This document shows, one piece after another, positions 26,095-34,875 of a stretch of 64,000 nucleotides of DNA. The notes below the pieces were generated by a model. It did no database searches. It saw only the letters and a list, made by a program, of their open reading frames with translations, and was not told the DNA's origin. Origin of the DNA: Myroides oncorhynchi. Lineage in GTDB: Bacteria; Bacteroidota; Bacteroidia; Flavobacteriales; Flavobacteriaceae. The stretch's first letter is position 1; each line of letters opens with the position of its first letter. The position numbers and the translations under genes are program-made. The DNA lies in assembly GCF_020905415.1 (NCBI RefSeq), contig NZ_JAJJMP010000001.1:835501-899500 (forward strand), in the 5' to 3' direction.

Positions 26095-29000
26095 TTATAA
26101 TTTAATATTTAATCCTAAAGACAACGTCTTCATCGCTGGGTATCTATAATAAGTAGTCCCGTTGAAGGTTTGCTCTGGATCAAACCCTTGTTCTTTTGTC
26201 CATGTAAATAAATTCTCTGCTTGAAAATAAACTGAAGCAGAAGCTAGATTTATTTTTCTCAACCATTCTTGTGGTAAGTTATAAGCTACTGTCAGATTCT
26301 TTAACTTTAAATATGAACGATCTACTAAGAAACGATCAGAAGTATTTGTCCAGCTATTACCAGGATTAGTACTTAATCTAGCTATATCTGTATTAGGATT
26401 CTCTGGTGTCCATCTTCCTATCATATCTGCGCTCCATGTACTACCATTACCAGCCTGTCTATATAATCCAGTCTTATCTGAGTTATAAATCTTCCCTCCT
26501 ATATTGTAAGTAAAGTTTGCAGATACTTGCCATGACTTATATGTCAACTCTGTTGAAAAACCTCCAGATACATCAGGAAGAGAAGTCCCTTTATAGACTT
26601 TATTTTTATTACCACTTACATTGCTATAATTCTCGGTCACTGTACGACTACCATCTTCATTCTGGATGTACCACTGCGGATTACCGTTCACTGGATTTAC
26701 ACCAGCCCACTCTGGTAAGTAGAAATCATAAATAGACCCACCTACTTTCCATATCTGATTTCCTTTATTGATTTCAGAACTAGGTAATGATGTTATCTTA
26801 TTTTTATACGTAGTCAAGTTTAATCCTACACGCCATTTCCAATCTTCTGTTTGAATAGGAATACCTTCTAATGTAAATTCCCATCCATAGTTTTTAATTC
26901 CTCCAATATTTACATCTTTATTTGAAAACCCTATTGATGGGGCTAACTGTTGACTAAATAATAAATCTTTTGATCTTCTTTCGAAGAACTCTACTGTACC
27001 ACTCAAACGATTGTTAAAAAGACCAAAATCCAATCCAATATTTAAGTTTAAGTTAGTTTCCCAAGATAAGTTAGGCGTTTCCATTCTAGAGCTAACTAAT
27101 CCAGATTCTCCTAAGTTATTACGTATGGCATATAATCCTTGATAAGCATAATACCCAACCTTGTCATTTCCTTGAGCACCGTAACTTGCTTTTAATAATA
27201 AGTTGTTTAGCCAAGTATCTTTAAATGCACTCATAAAGTCTTCATCTATAATTCTCCATGAAGCACCAAATGACCAGAAACCTCCCCATTTATTACCAGA
27301 TTTAAAACGAGATGATCCATCCGCTCTATAAGATCCTGATAAATAATATTTTTTATCGTATGAATAATTTAAACTTCCAAAGAAACTCAACATGCTATAC
27401 TTGTCAGCCTTTCCATAAAAATCTATCAATCGAGATGCAGCATCAGGTTCTTCAAACCCCATCATTGCAATTTGCTCTCTAGCTCCTCCAAAATAGTTAG
27501 AATCATACTGATAATACTCTTGCCCTACCATTGCAGCCAAAGAGTTCTTATCATCCAAATCAATATTGTAATTTAAAACATTATTAAATGTCATATTAAC
27601 CGTACGCGTATTTCTACGAGAAATACTTCCACCATAATTAGCGGAAGCACCTTTATCAGGATTAGCCACACTATGGTCATTTATACTATTATAATCAACA
27701 CTTAAAGAAGTCTTAAGTTTTAAATTATCCAAAAACTTAACCTGTCCGTATGTTCTAATACTTGCTACATCTTTCTTAATCTCACTCTTATCTAATGGAA
27801 GAGTTTCTACTAAATTGTAGTTTCTATAAGATGTCGTTCTATAATTACCATAATCATATAGCAAACCTCCAGTATTCGAATCTCTTAAGTACTCTCCTGT
27901 GGCTAAATCACGTTGGTAAATAGGATAAAAAGAAGGTACCCCTCTAGCAAAACCAATTACATTATTAATAGCACTATCATCCTGTTTAGGGTAGTCTTGA
28001 ATAGAATGGGACGCAGAGACGTTCATTCCTACTTCTAACCACTCCTTAGCATCTATCACGATATTTGAACGCATATTAAAACGTTTAAAACCTGATTCTA
28101 ACACATATCCTTGATCATTTAAATATCCTCCTGAAACATAGTATCTAGCAGTTTTTCCACCTCCACTAACTCGTAGATTAACATCAGTAAATCTAGCATT
28201 TTGACTTAATGCATCATTCCAATCATCATTCCATAATGGCGTCAATCCTGGTAACAACTTACCATCTGTACCTACAGGAAATGGATTACCAGTTCCATAA
28301 GGATTAATCCCTATAGCTCCTATTAGATTATTCGTAGCATAGATAGCCGCTTGTTCTGCATTCATTTTTGCAGCATCCATTTGACCATTTCTCAAGGCTT
28401 CCCACTGCAACTCCATATATTGATTAGTACTTAACTGTTTATAATCACTACGTGCACGATCTGATAATCCATATTTTGCATTAATCTCTATCTGTGGTTT
28501 GGTATCTCGTCCACCTTGCTTAGTAGTAATCATTATCACTCCATTAGCAGCACGAGATCCATATAATGTTGCTGCTGTAGCATCTTTTAATACTGAAATC
28601 GATTCAATATCAGTAGGTGAAATAGAATTTAACCCACCCTCAAAAGGTACACCATCTACTACAAACAAAGGATCGCTATCTGCATTCATAGACCCTATAC
28701 CACGTATTCTAATCGTAGCATTAGATCCTGGCTGTCCACTTGCAGAGAAAGACTGAAGTCCCGCTACTGTTCCTTCTAAAGCTTTAGACACATCACTTAC
28801 TTGGGCTTTTTCGATATCTTTAGCCTGCACCAATCCTACTGACCCAGTATATGTCTTCTTATTAGCAGTACCATAAGGCACCGTTATTAACACTTCTCCT
28901 AATTCACTACTCTCATCTTTAAGAGCGACATTAATTAGGCTTTGCCCTTTAAAGGCAATATTTTGTGATTTATATCCTATGAAGGAAAACACTAACACTT

Positions 29001-29193
29001 GACCTTCCTGTATATTAATAGAATATTTTCCATCAAGATCAGTCATTGTACCTTCATCACTTCCCTGGATTAAAACACTAACTCCTGGCAATGTGCCACT
29101 AACATCAGTAACAGTTCCTGTTACTAATTTACTTTGCGCTTGTACACTTACAATACTGACAAACACAAATAAAATTGTAAATATTTTTTGCAT
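26095..29193 (-). CDS. SusC/RagA family TonB-dependent outer-membrane transporter
   Basis: 1032 residues. Signal peptide (about 1-19, ending VSVQAQ), CarboxypepD_reg-like domain (about 22-95, TGTVTDVSGTLPGVSVLI), plug domain with the SusC signature GTVAGLQ and IRIRGIGSMNADSDPLFVVDGVPFEG (within about 115-215), then a 22-strand barrel ending LGLNIKL. It imports a ligand captured by the adjacent SusD lipoprotein using TonB energy. The gene has a long leader of roughly 340 bases from a possible TAAATTTG element. No anti-sigma or hybrid two-component regulator is present; the nearest regulator is the LuxR-type gene downstream of susD. Confidence 0.95.
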   Translation of the reverse strand: MQKIFTILFVFVSIVSVQAQSKLVTGTVTDVSGTLPGVSVLIQGSDEGTMTDLDGKYSINIQEGQVLVFSFIGYKSQNIAFKGQSLINVALKDESSELGEVLITVPYGTANKKTYTGSVGLVQAKDIEKAQVSDVSKALEGTVAGLQSFSASGQPGSNATIRIRGIGSMNADSDPLFVVDGVPFEGGLNSISPTDIESISVLKDATAATLYGSRAANGVIMITTKQGGRDTKPQIEINAKYGLSDRARSDYKQLSTNQYMELQWEALRNGQMDAAKMNAEQAAIYATNNLIGAIGINPYGTGNPFPVGTDGKLLPGLTPLWNDDWNDALSQNARFTDVNLRVSGGGKTARYYVSGGYLNDQGYVLESGFKRFNMRSNIVIDAKEWLEVGMNVSASHSIQDYPKQDDSAINNVIGFARGVPSFYPIYQRDLATGEYLRDSNTGGLLYDYGNYRTTSYRNYNLVETLPLDKSEIKKDVASIRTYGQVKFLDNLKLKTSLSVDYNSINDHSVANPDKGASANYGGSISRRNTRTVNMTFNNVLNYNIDLDDKNSLAAMVGQEYYQYDSNYFGGAREQIAMMGFEEPDAASRLIDFYGKADKYSMLSFFGSLNYSYDKKYYLSGSYRADGSSRFKSGNKWGGFWSFGASWRIIDEDFMSAFKDTWLNNLLLKASYGAQGNDKVGYYAYQGLYAIRNNLGESGLVSSRMETPNLSWETNLNLNIGLDFGLFNNRLSGTVEFFERRSKDLLFSQQLAPSIGFSNKDVNIGGIKNYGWEFTLEGIPIQTEDWKWRVGLNLTTYKNKITSLPSSEINKGNQIWKVGGSIYDFYLPEWAGVNPVNGNPQWYIQNEDGSRTVTENYSNVSGNKNKVYKGTSLPDVSGGFSTELTYKSWQVSANFTYNIGGKIYNSDKTGLYRQAGNGSTWSADMIGRWTPENPNTDIARLSTNPGNSWTNTSDRFLVDRSYLKLKNLTVAYNLPQEWLRKINLASASVYFQAENLFTWTKEQGFDPEQTFNGTTYYRYPAMKTLSLGLNIKL

Positions 29194-29535
29194 AAGACTA
29201 ACTGTAGGCTAAAGACTATAATCCTTACCCTATTTATAAATTGAAAATAAATTGTATTACTAGACGTCAACACATGGTCTAGCGAGATAAATACTACATA
29301 CAGCAGCACATGCACATCAAAGAATCTGTGCTATAAGAAATCGAATCAGTAAATCTAAAAACGCAAGTTTTTAATTCTTGCTTTTGTTCAATTGATTGCA
29401 TAATATTGGGTTTATATATTTCTCTTCTCAGTAAAAAAGAAAGCAGAGGTAATGTCTAATGTGAATATTTCTTTACAAAACAAACAATAATTATACACAA
29501 CAGATTTAGATATAAATTCCTCTGCTTTAGTGATA

Positions 29536-29543
29536 CAAATTTA
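29536..29543 (-). promoter_or_regulatory. Possible promoter -7 element of the susC-susD pair
   Basis: Minus-strand TAAATTTG matches TAnnTTTG; it would give a leader of about 340 bases. Confidence 0.35.
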
Positions 29544-29575
29544 TTACAACAACACCTCTCCTGAAATACCATGTA

Positions 29576-29593
29576 TATGGTATATTTTAAGTG
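29576..29593 (-). promoter_or_regulatory. Dyad upstream of the susC promoter, candidate operator
   Basis: ATACCAT and ATGGTAT are perfect 7-bp inverted repeats separated by four bases, located just upstream of the possible -7 element. Spacing and symmetry suit a dimeric LuxR-type activator. The binding protein is inferred. Confidence 0.35.
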
Positions 29594-29722
29594 CCCCTTA
29601 ACCTATCTAACATAAAATATCAAAATCTAACTAGAAAAAAAGTACAGCTATCATAGTATTGTAAATAATAATTACATAATTATATCAGTAAAAAACCCAA
29701 TTTACACACCTGCAATACAAGC

Positions 29723-29765
29723 TGACCCGTCCTGAAAAAACTGTACAGTTTTTCAGGACGGGTCA
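29723..29765. repeat. Near-perfect 20-bp inverted repeat
   Basis: TGACCCGTCCTG...CTG and its complement meet around a TA centre; the only flaw is one extra A in the left arm. The arms are much more GC-rich than the surroundings and start with TG and end with CA. It lacks flanking direct repeats. It could be a terminator-like hairpin or the fused ends of a lost insertion element. Confidence 0.7.
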
Positions 29766-29788
29766 CACATATTAAATACGTCAAAAAA

Positions 29789-29816
29789 AAAGGGCTCTCA
29801 TTACTGAGAACCCTTT
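29789..29816 (-). terminator. Terminator of tyrS
   Basis: A 12-base stem with one mismatch (29789-29800 with 29805-29816) and a long T run on the minus strand, 24 bases after the tyrS stop. Confidence 0.85.
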
Positions 29817-29839
29817 AGTATTATGAAGAGAAAGTATTC

Positions 29840-31132
29840 TTATTTTACGTGTAATACGAAGTAGTTTTTCTTTCCTTTTTGTAATAGTACGAATTGACCA
29901 TTGATCAAATCATTAGATGTTACTACATACTCCTCTGTAACCTTTTTTTTATTTACAGAAATAGAGTTAGCTTGTAATGAACGACGAGCCTCTCCATTAG
30001 ATGGCATGAAGCTAGACTTACCTGCGATAGCATCTACGATACCTAAACCAGCTTCAATATCAGCTTTTGATACTTCTGCTTGTGGTACTCCGTCAAATAC
30101 TTCTAAGAAAGTCTTCTCATCTAGTTGTTTTAAATCTTCAGCAGATGAGTTACTAAATAAGATATTAGATGCTTTAATAGCATTATCTAACTGCTCTTGA
30201 CCGTGAACCATTACTGTTACTTCATCAGCTAAACGACGTTGTAATACACGTAAGTGTGGTGCTTCAGCATGCTCTTTGATTAATGCTTCAATATCCTCTC
30301 TCGAAATGAATGTAAAGATTTTGATATAGCGCTCTGCATCCACATCCGTTACATTTACCCAGTATTGGTAGAATTTGTAAGGAGAAGTATACTCAGCAGA
30401 TAACCATATATTACCACCTTCTGATTTACCGAATTTAGTACCATCGGCTTTAGTGATTAATGGACAAGTCAATGCGTATGCTTTCTCACTTATTGTTCTA
30501 CGAATAAGCTCTGTCCCTGTAGTAATATTACCCCATTGATCAGAACCACCCATTTGTAAAGTGATGTTGTTTTCTTTATATAGGTGCAAGAAGTCATATC
30601 CTTGCATTAATTGATAACAAAATTCTGTAAACGACATTCCATCAGCAAACTCTCCATTAAGACGTTTCTTTACAGAATCTTTCGCCATCATATAGTTAAC
30701 AGTGATGTGTTTTCCTACTGTACGAATAAACTCTAAAAATGAGAAGTCCTTCATCCAGTCATAGTTATTCACTAATACAGCAGCGTTATCTGCTCCTGAA
30801 TTAAAATCCAAGAAACGACTTAATTGTTCTTTGATTGCGTTTTGATTATGACGTAAAGCCTCTTCATCTAATAAGTTTCTCTCATTAGATTTACCTGAAG
30901 GGTCACCCACCATACCAGTAGCACCTCCTACAAGAGCATACGGTTTATGTCCTGCTAATTGAAAATGTCTCAATAACATAACACTTACTAAATGTCCAAT
31001 ATGCAATGAATCCGCTGTTGGGTCTATTCCCACATACGCAGCACGCATTTGCTCCAACAGATGTTCTTCAGTGCCTGGCATTACGTCGTGGAGCATACCT
31101 CTCCAAGTCACTTCTTCAATAAAATTCTTCAT
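29840..31132 (-). CDS. tyrS: Tyrosyl-tRNA synthetase
   Basis: 430 residues, normal for bacterial TyrRS. Class I signature HIGH at 44-47 (SLHIGHLV), the class-II-like loop KFGKS at 233-237, and the binding-site motifs QGYDFLHL and GGSDQWGNI. The C-terminal 70 residues form the S4-like tRNA-binding domain ([11 protein letters not shown]). Monocistronic, with a TATCTTTG promoter element at 31149-31156 and a terminator. Confidence 0.97.
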   Translation of the reverse strand: MKNFIEEVTWRGMLHDVMPGTEEHLLEQMRAAYVGIDPTADSLHIGHLVSVMLLRHFQLAGHKPYALVGGATGMVGDPSGKSNERNLLDEEALRHNQNAIKEQLSRFLDFNSGADNAAVLVNNYDWMKDFSFLEFIRTVGKHITVNYMMAKDSVKKRLNGEFADGMSFTEFCYQLMQGYDFLHLYKENNITLQMGGSDQWGNITTGTELIRRTISEKAYALTCPLITKADGTKFGKSEGGNIWLSAEYTSPYKFYQYWVNVTDVDAERYIKIFTFISREDIEALIKEHAEAPHLRVLQRRLADEVTVMVHGQEQLDNAIKASNILFSNSSAEDLKQLDEKTFLEVFDGVPQAEVSKADIEAGLGIVDAIAGKSSFMPSNGEARRSLQANSISVNKKKVTEEYVVTSNDLINGQFVLLQKGKKNYFVLHVK

Positions 31133-31148
31133 TTAAATAAATTTTACA

Positions 31149-31156
31149 CAAAGATA
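31149..31156 (-). promoter_or_regulatory. Promoter -7 element of tyrS
   Basis: Minus-strand TATCTTTG, 16 bases before the tyrS start. There is no room for a T-box-like leader. Confidence 0.55.
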
Positions 31157-31299
31157 GCCCAAAACCTTAGCTTGTGGAATAAAAAATCTCAAACACTGCA
31201 TTTTTATTCGTTTTCTACATTTATCCTTCAAGAACTAATAATAGAGGCGTTAGATTTCAACTTTATTTCATAATTTTTCACTATGTAAAACATATAACT

Positions 31300-31307
31300 T
31301 ACTTTTG
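31300..31307 (+). promoter_or_regulatory. Promoter -7 element of the epimerase gene, almost at its start codon
   Basis: TACTTTTG ends 9 bases before the ATG at 31317. It also overlaps the TTG at 31305 that opens the reading frame, which argues against that TTG as the start. Confidence 0.6.
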
Positions 31308-31316
31308 TCTAAGCGT

Positions 31317-32315
31317 ATGATACTAGTAACAGGAGGAACAGGCCTTATAGGCGCACATTTATTATTACATCTTCTACAATCAGAAGATGCGGTACGAGCT
31401 ATCTATAGAAATGAAAACAGCATCAAAAAGACCAAAGCTTTCTTCATTTTAAACAATCAACCTCATTTATTCCTAAAAATAGAATGGGTAAAAGCAGATC
31501 TAATAGATGTTCCTGCATTAGAACTTGCGTTTAAAGACATTGATTATGTATATCACTGTGCTGCACTAGTCTCATTTGAACCTAAAGATGAGATGTTACT
31601 TCGCAAAACAAACATTGAAGGTACTGCTAATATCGTCAATTTATGTATTGCCTTTAAGATTAAAAAACTAGGTTATGTAAGCTCTATAGCAGCCTTAGGA
31701 GAAACAATAAATAAAGACAAAATAATTACTGAAACAACAGATTGGAATCCCGAATTATATCATGGAGATTATGCAATCACTAAATATGGTGCTGAAATGG
31801 AAGTATGGCGAGGCACTCAAGAAGGTCTAGATGTAGTCATCGTCAATCCTGGTATTGTATTCGGACGTGGATTCGGATATGAAGGTAGTGGTGCTTTCTT
31901 TCAAAAAGTAAAAAAAGACTTCCCTTTTTACACAACAGGCATAGCTAGCATTGTTAGTGCAAATGATGTCGTTAAGGCAATGCATCAACTCATGAATAGT
32001 CCTACTAAAAATGAGCGTTTTACTCTTGTATCTGACAATATCACATATCAAGAACTAATTAACTTTATAGCTGATCTAGTTGGTAAAAAACATCTTAGCC
32101 TAAAAGTTAGTAAAACTTCTAGTATACTAGCTTGGAAATTCGACTATATAGTATCTCTCGTTACTAGAAAAAAAAGAAGCTTTACACGATCAATCGCACA
32201 AGCTTCTCATTCAAGTTATATTTATGATTGTTCAAAAGTAAAGAATACTATTTCTTTCCAGTTTGAACACTATCAATCTTTTCTAATTTCAATTGCTCAA
32301 TATCATCAAGACTAG
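31317..32315 (+). CDS. NAD-dependent epimerase/dehydratase family protein
   Basis: 332 residues from ATG 31317. The frame can be extended to a TTG at 31305, but that codon lies inside the -7 promoter element, so the ATG is preferred and the mRNA would be nearly leaderless. An extended short-chain dehydrogenase: NAD loop TGGTGLIGAHL at the N-terminus, YVSSIAALG strand, and the catalytic YxxxK as YAITK (152-156). Substrate is unknown; dihydroflavonol-reductase-like epimerases of this type act on sugar nucleotides or small carbonyls. Its 3' end overlaps the convergent DUF4296 gene by 68 bases. Confidence 0.88.
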   Translation: MILVTGGTGLIGAHLLLHLLQSEDAVRAIYRNENSIKKTKAFFILNNQPHLFLKIEWVKADLIDVPALELAFKDIDYVYHCAALVSFEPKDEMLLRKTNIEGTANIVNLCIAFKIKKLGYVSSIAALGETINKDKIITETTDWNPELYHGDYAITKYGAEMEVWRGTQEGLDVVIVNPGIVFGRGFGYEGSGAFFQKVKKDFPFYTTGIASIVSANDVVKAMHQLMNSPTKNERFTLVSDNITYQELINFIADLVGKKHLSLKVSKTSSILAWKFDYIVSLVTRKKRSFTRSIAQASHSSYIYDCSKVKNTISFQFEHYQSFLISIAQYHQD

Positions 32316-32700
32316 TTTTATTCAGTGTATCATTCTCTTTATTAGCCTCTAACTTAGAGTATAAAGAATCTGCAATGACTTTAGCTGCTTCTAATCTAAC
32401 GAGAATATTATTCTGCATTTGATTATATACACCATCTTCTAGTTCAACATAGTACCTATTATTAGTTACAAAAGTCAAACTATCTATATCATATTTCTTA
32501 TAAAGTGAGTTAATATCTATTTTTCGAATAGAATCTTCCTCTCGACTATATGCACTAACACTTTCTATAGAATACAACAAAGCAAAATCATATAAGATAT
32601 TTTCCATTTTTTGTTGTTCTATAAAAGGCGAAGGCTTACTTAAGTCACTTTTACAAGACATAAGAGTAAGCATACTTAACATTACTAAGAATTTATTCAT
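32248..32700 (-). CDS. DUF4296 lipoprotein
   Basis: 150 residues with a lipoprotein signal (lipobox LMSC, Cys16), then a helical, charged domain that matches the DUF4296 pattern as I know it (MENILYDFALLYSIESV... VYNQMQNNILVRLEA) and a low-complexity Asn/Thr/Lys-rich tail. Function unknown; DUF4296 proteins are restricted to Bacteroidota and typically lie beside dihydroorotase, as here. It starts 12 bases after pyrC ends, so it is likely in the same transcript. Its last 68 bases are shared, antisense, with the end of the epimerase gene. Confidence 0.82.
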   Translation of the reverse strand: MNKFLVMLSMLTLMSCKSDLSKPSPFIEQQKMENILYDFALLYSIESVSAYSREEDSIRKIDINSLYKKYDIDSLTFVTNNRYYVELEDGVYNQMQNNILVRLEAAKVIADSLYSKLEANKENDTLNKTSLDDIEQLKLEKIDSVQTGKK

Positions 32701-32712
32701 TTATTACTAGAT

Positions 32713-34050
32713 TTATCTCACAAACAATAATCGTTGTCCTTGATGGTTTTCATTCACTTTTCCATTTTCATAAGCAAGGAATCCATTGACAAATGTATGA
32801 GTAATTTTTGAACTAAACTGTTGTCCCTCGAAAGGAGACCAACCACATTTATACAACACATTCTCTTTAGTCACCTCCCAAGTACTATCAACATCAACAA
32901 TAACAATATCCGCATGATAACCTTCTCTTACATAACCGCGTTTCTCCACCTGGAATAATATAGCAGGGTTATGTGCCGTTTTCTCCACAATTTTCTCAAT
33001 ACTTATCTTGCCTTGCTTAGACGCTTCAAACAAAGAAACCAAAGCATGCTGTACTAAAGGTCCACCAGAAGGAGCTGATGTATATGATTTAGATTTCTCT
33101 TCTAAAGTGTGAGGAGCATGATCAGTTGCGATAACATCAATTCTATCATCTAATAGTGCTTTCCATAATCCATCTCTATCTACTTCTGTCTTGACAGCAG
33201 GGTTCCACTTGATAAAATTACCTTTAGTATCGTAATCTTTATCACTAAACCACAAGTGGTGCACACATACCTCTGCAGTAATCTTTTTATCCTTTAAAGG
33301 GATATCATTTCTAAACAATTCTGTCTCTTTCGCCGTAGATACGTGAAATACATGAAGTCTAGCACCTGTTTTTTTAGCAAGTTCAATGGCCTTAGACGAA
33401 GATAAATAACACGCTTCTTCACTGCGTATTATAGGGTGATATTTTACAGGAATATCATCACCATACTCTTCTTTATACTTTGCCAAATTAGCCTGAATAG
33501 TTCCCTCATCTTCAGCATGTACAGCAATAAGCATTGATGTATTAGAAAATATCTCTTCTAAAACATCCTGTCTATCTACCAACATATTTCCTGTAGAAGA
33601 ACCTAAAAATAATTTGATACCAGCTACATTACGTGGGTTTGTCTTTAGCAACTCTTCTAAATTATCATTTGTTCCCCCCATCATAAATGAGTAATTAGCA
33701 AATGACTTAGTAGAAGCTATCTGATATTTCTCCTCTAAAATTTCTTGCGTCACAGCATTAGGCACTGTATTAGGTTGTTCAATAAATGAGGTAATCCCGC
33801 CAGCTACAGCTGCTCTAGATTCTGATTCTATATCTCCCTTATGCGTCAAACCAGGTTCTCTAAAGTGAACTTGGTCATCAATCATCCCAGGTATGACATA
33901 TTTCCCCTCAGCATTGATAATCGCAACACCTTCAGCTACTTCAATAGACTCTGCAACTTTAGTAATAAAGCCGTTTTCGATTAAGACATCTGCTACAACA
34001 GTAACTCCTTCGTTTACAACTTTTCCGTTTTTAATTAAATAGTGTGTCAT
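32713..34050 (-). CDS. pyrC: Dihydroorotase
   Basis: 445 residues, amidohydrolase fold. It cyclises carbamoyl aspartate to dihydroorotate, the third step of pyrimidine synthesis. The metal-binding HxH region is present in the Bacteroidota form DDQVHFREPG (58-67), the carbamylated-lysine region in GIKLFLGSSTG, VHAEDEGT and ATDHAPHT supply further metal and substrate ligands. No other pyr gene is nearby. Its start overlaps the stop of the glycosyltransferase gene by one base (TAATG), indicating coupling. Confidence 0.94.
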   Translation of the reverse strand: MTHYLIKNGKVVNEGVTVVADVLIENGFITKVAESIEVAEGVAIINAEGKYVIPGMIDDQVHFREPGLTHKGDIESESRAAVAGGITSFIEQPNTVPNAVTQEILEEKYQIASTKSFANYSFMMGGTNDNLEELLKTNPRNVAGIKLFLGSSTGNMLVDRQDVLEEIFSNTSMLIAVHAEDEGTIQANLAKYKEEYGDDIPVKYHPIIRSEEACYLSSSKAIELAKKTGARLHVFHVSTAKETELFRNDIPLKDKKITAEVCVHHLWFSDKDYDTKGNFIKWNPAVKTEVDRDGLWKALLDDRIDVIATDHAPHTLEEKSKSYTSAPSGGPLVQHALVSLFEASKQGKISIEKIVEKTAHNPAILFQVEKRGYVREGYHADIVIVDVDSTWEVTKENVLYKCGWSPFEGQQFSSKITHTFVNGFLAYENGKVNENHQGQRLLFVR

Positions 34051-34772
34051 TATAGTGTGTTTAGTAGTTTACGTATACGTAGATTTATAACGCCAAATAC
34101 AGCTTCTTTGATAATCCCACTGGACATCTTAGACTCACCTCTAGTTCTATCTGTAAATATAATAGGAACTTCTGTGATAGGAAATCCTTTAACATAAGTA
34201 CGATATTTCATTTCTATTTGAAAAGCATAACCCACAAAGCGCACTTTATCAAAATTAAAGCTTTCTAAAACTTGACGTGAAAAACAAACAAATCCAGCAG
34301 TAGTATCTTTAATATTCATCCCTGTAATCAATCTAACATACTTAGAGGCGCCATAAGATAACAAAACCCTATTTAGAGGCCAATTGACAACATTTACACC
34401 CGTTACATACCTAGACCCGATTACAAGTCCTTGATTCGCTTTACAAGCTTTTAATAACTTAGGTAAATCTGTCGGATTATGTGAGAAGTCTGCATCCATT
34501 TCAAAAACATAGTTATACTCACGAGCTAGCGCCCATTTAAATCCATGTACATAAGCTGTTCCTAATCCATTCTTACCTTCCCTCTTTTCTAAAAACAATC
34601 TAGTTGGATATCTTTCTTGAAGTAATTGCACTGTATCAGCAGTACCATCAGGAGAATTATCGTCAACAACTAAAATATGAAATTGCTCAGGCAACTCCAT
34701 CACAGCATCAACTATTAATTCTATATTTTCAATCTCATTATACGTTGGTATAATGACTAATCCTGATTCCAT
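34050..34772 (-). CDS. Polyprenol monophosphomannose synthase-like glycosyltransferase (GT2)
   Basis: 240 residues from ATG 34772. The frame continues to a GTG at 34790, but that lies within the promoter element TACTTTTG, so the ATG is chosen. A GT2 glycosyltransferase: VIIPTYNEIENIE, VVDDNSPDGTAD, MDADFSHNPTDLPKL (metal-binding DxD-type) and GSRYVTGVNVVNWPLNR; these together are characteristic of dolichyl-phosphate mannose synthases. It would make a polyprenyl-phosphate-linked sugar in the membrane for protein or lipid glycosylation. It has no C-terminal membrane domain. First gene of a gt2-pyrC-DUF4296 unit. Confidence 0.88.
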   Translation of the reverse strand: MESGLVIIPTYNEIENIELIVDAVMELPEQFHILVVDDNSPDGTADTVQLLQERYPTRLFLEKREGKNGLGTAYVHGFKWALAREYNYVFEMDADFSHNPTDLPKLLKACKANQGLVIGSRYVTGVNVVNWPLNRVLLSYGASKYVRLITGMNIKDTTAGFVCFSRQVLESFNFDKVRFVGYAFQIEMKYRTYVKGFPITEVPIIFTDRTRGESKMSSGIIKEAVFGVINLRIRKLLNTL

Positions 34773-34789
34773 TCTTAAAACGTTTGTCA

Positions 34790-34797
34790 CAAAAGTA
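34790..34797 (-). promoter_or_regulatory. Promoter -7 element of the glycosyltransferase-pyrC unit
   Basis: Minus-strand TACTTTTG, 17 bases before the ATG at 34772. Confidence 0.6.
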
Positions 34798-34859
34798 ACC
34801 TTTTTCTATAAAGTTAGCACTTAAATAAAATACAAAGTCCCTTCGAATGATTTTTTTAG

Positions 34860-34867
34860 TAATTTTG
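34860..34867 (+). promoter_or_regulatory. Promoter -7 element of the DUF4271-hemD pair
   Basis: TAATTTTG ends 8 bases before the ATG at 34876, implying a leader of only a few bases. Confidence 0.55.
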
Positions 34868-34875
34868 CGAATATT

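Larger units (their letters stand above)
29194..29788. other. Long upstream region of the susC-like gene
   Basis: About 600 bases without a gene. It holds a possible -7 element (29536-29543), a dyad ATACCAT-N4-ATGGTAT (29576-29593) and a striking 20-bp inverted repeat (29723-29765), all listed separately. Confidence 0.5.

Noticed and set aside
24554..29193. Complete polysaccharide-utilisation locus
   Set aside because: Only SusC and SusD are present; there are no carbohydrate-active enzymes or typical regulators.
31305..31316. TTG start for the epimerase
   Set aside because: The TTG is part of the -7 promoter element TACTTTTG, so it is unlikely to be in the transcript.
34773..34790. GTG start for the glycosyltransferase at 34790
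   Set aside because: It overlaps the -7 element TACTTTTG; the family N-terminus begins at MESGLVIIPTYNE.
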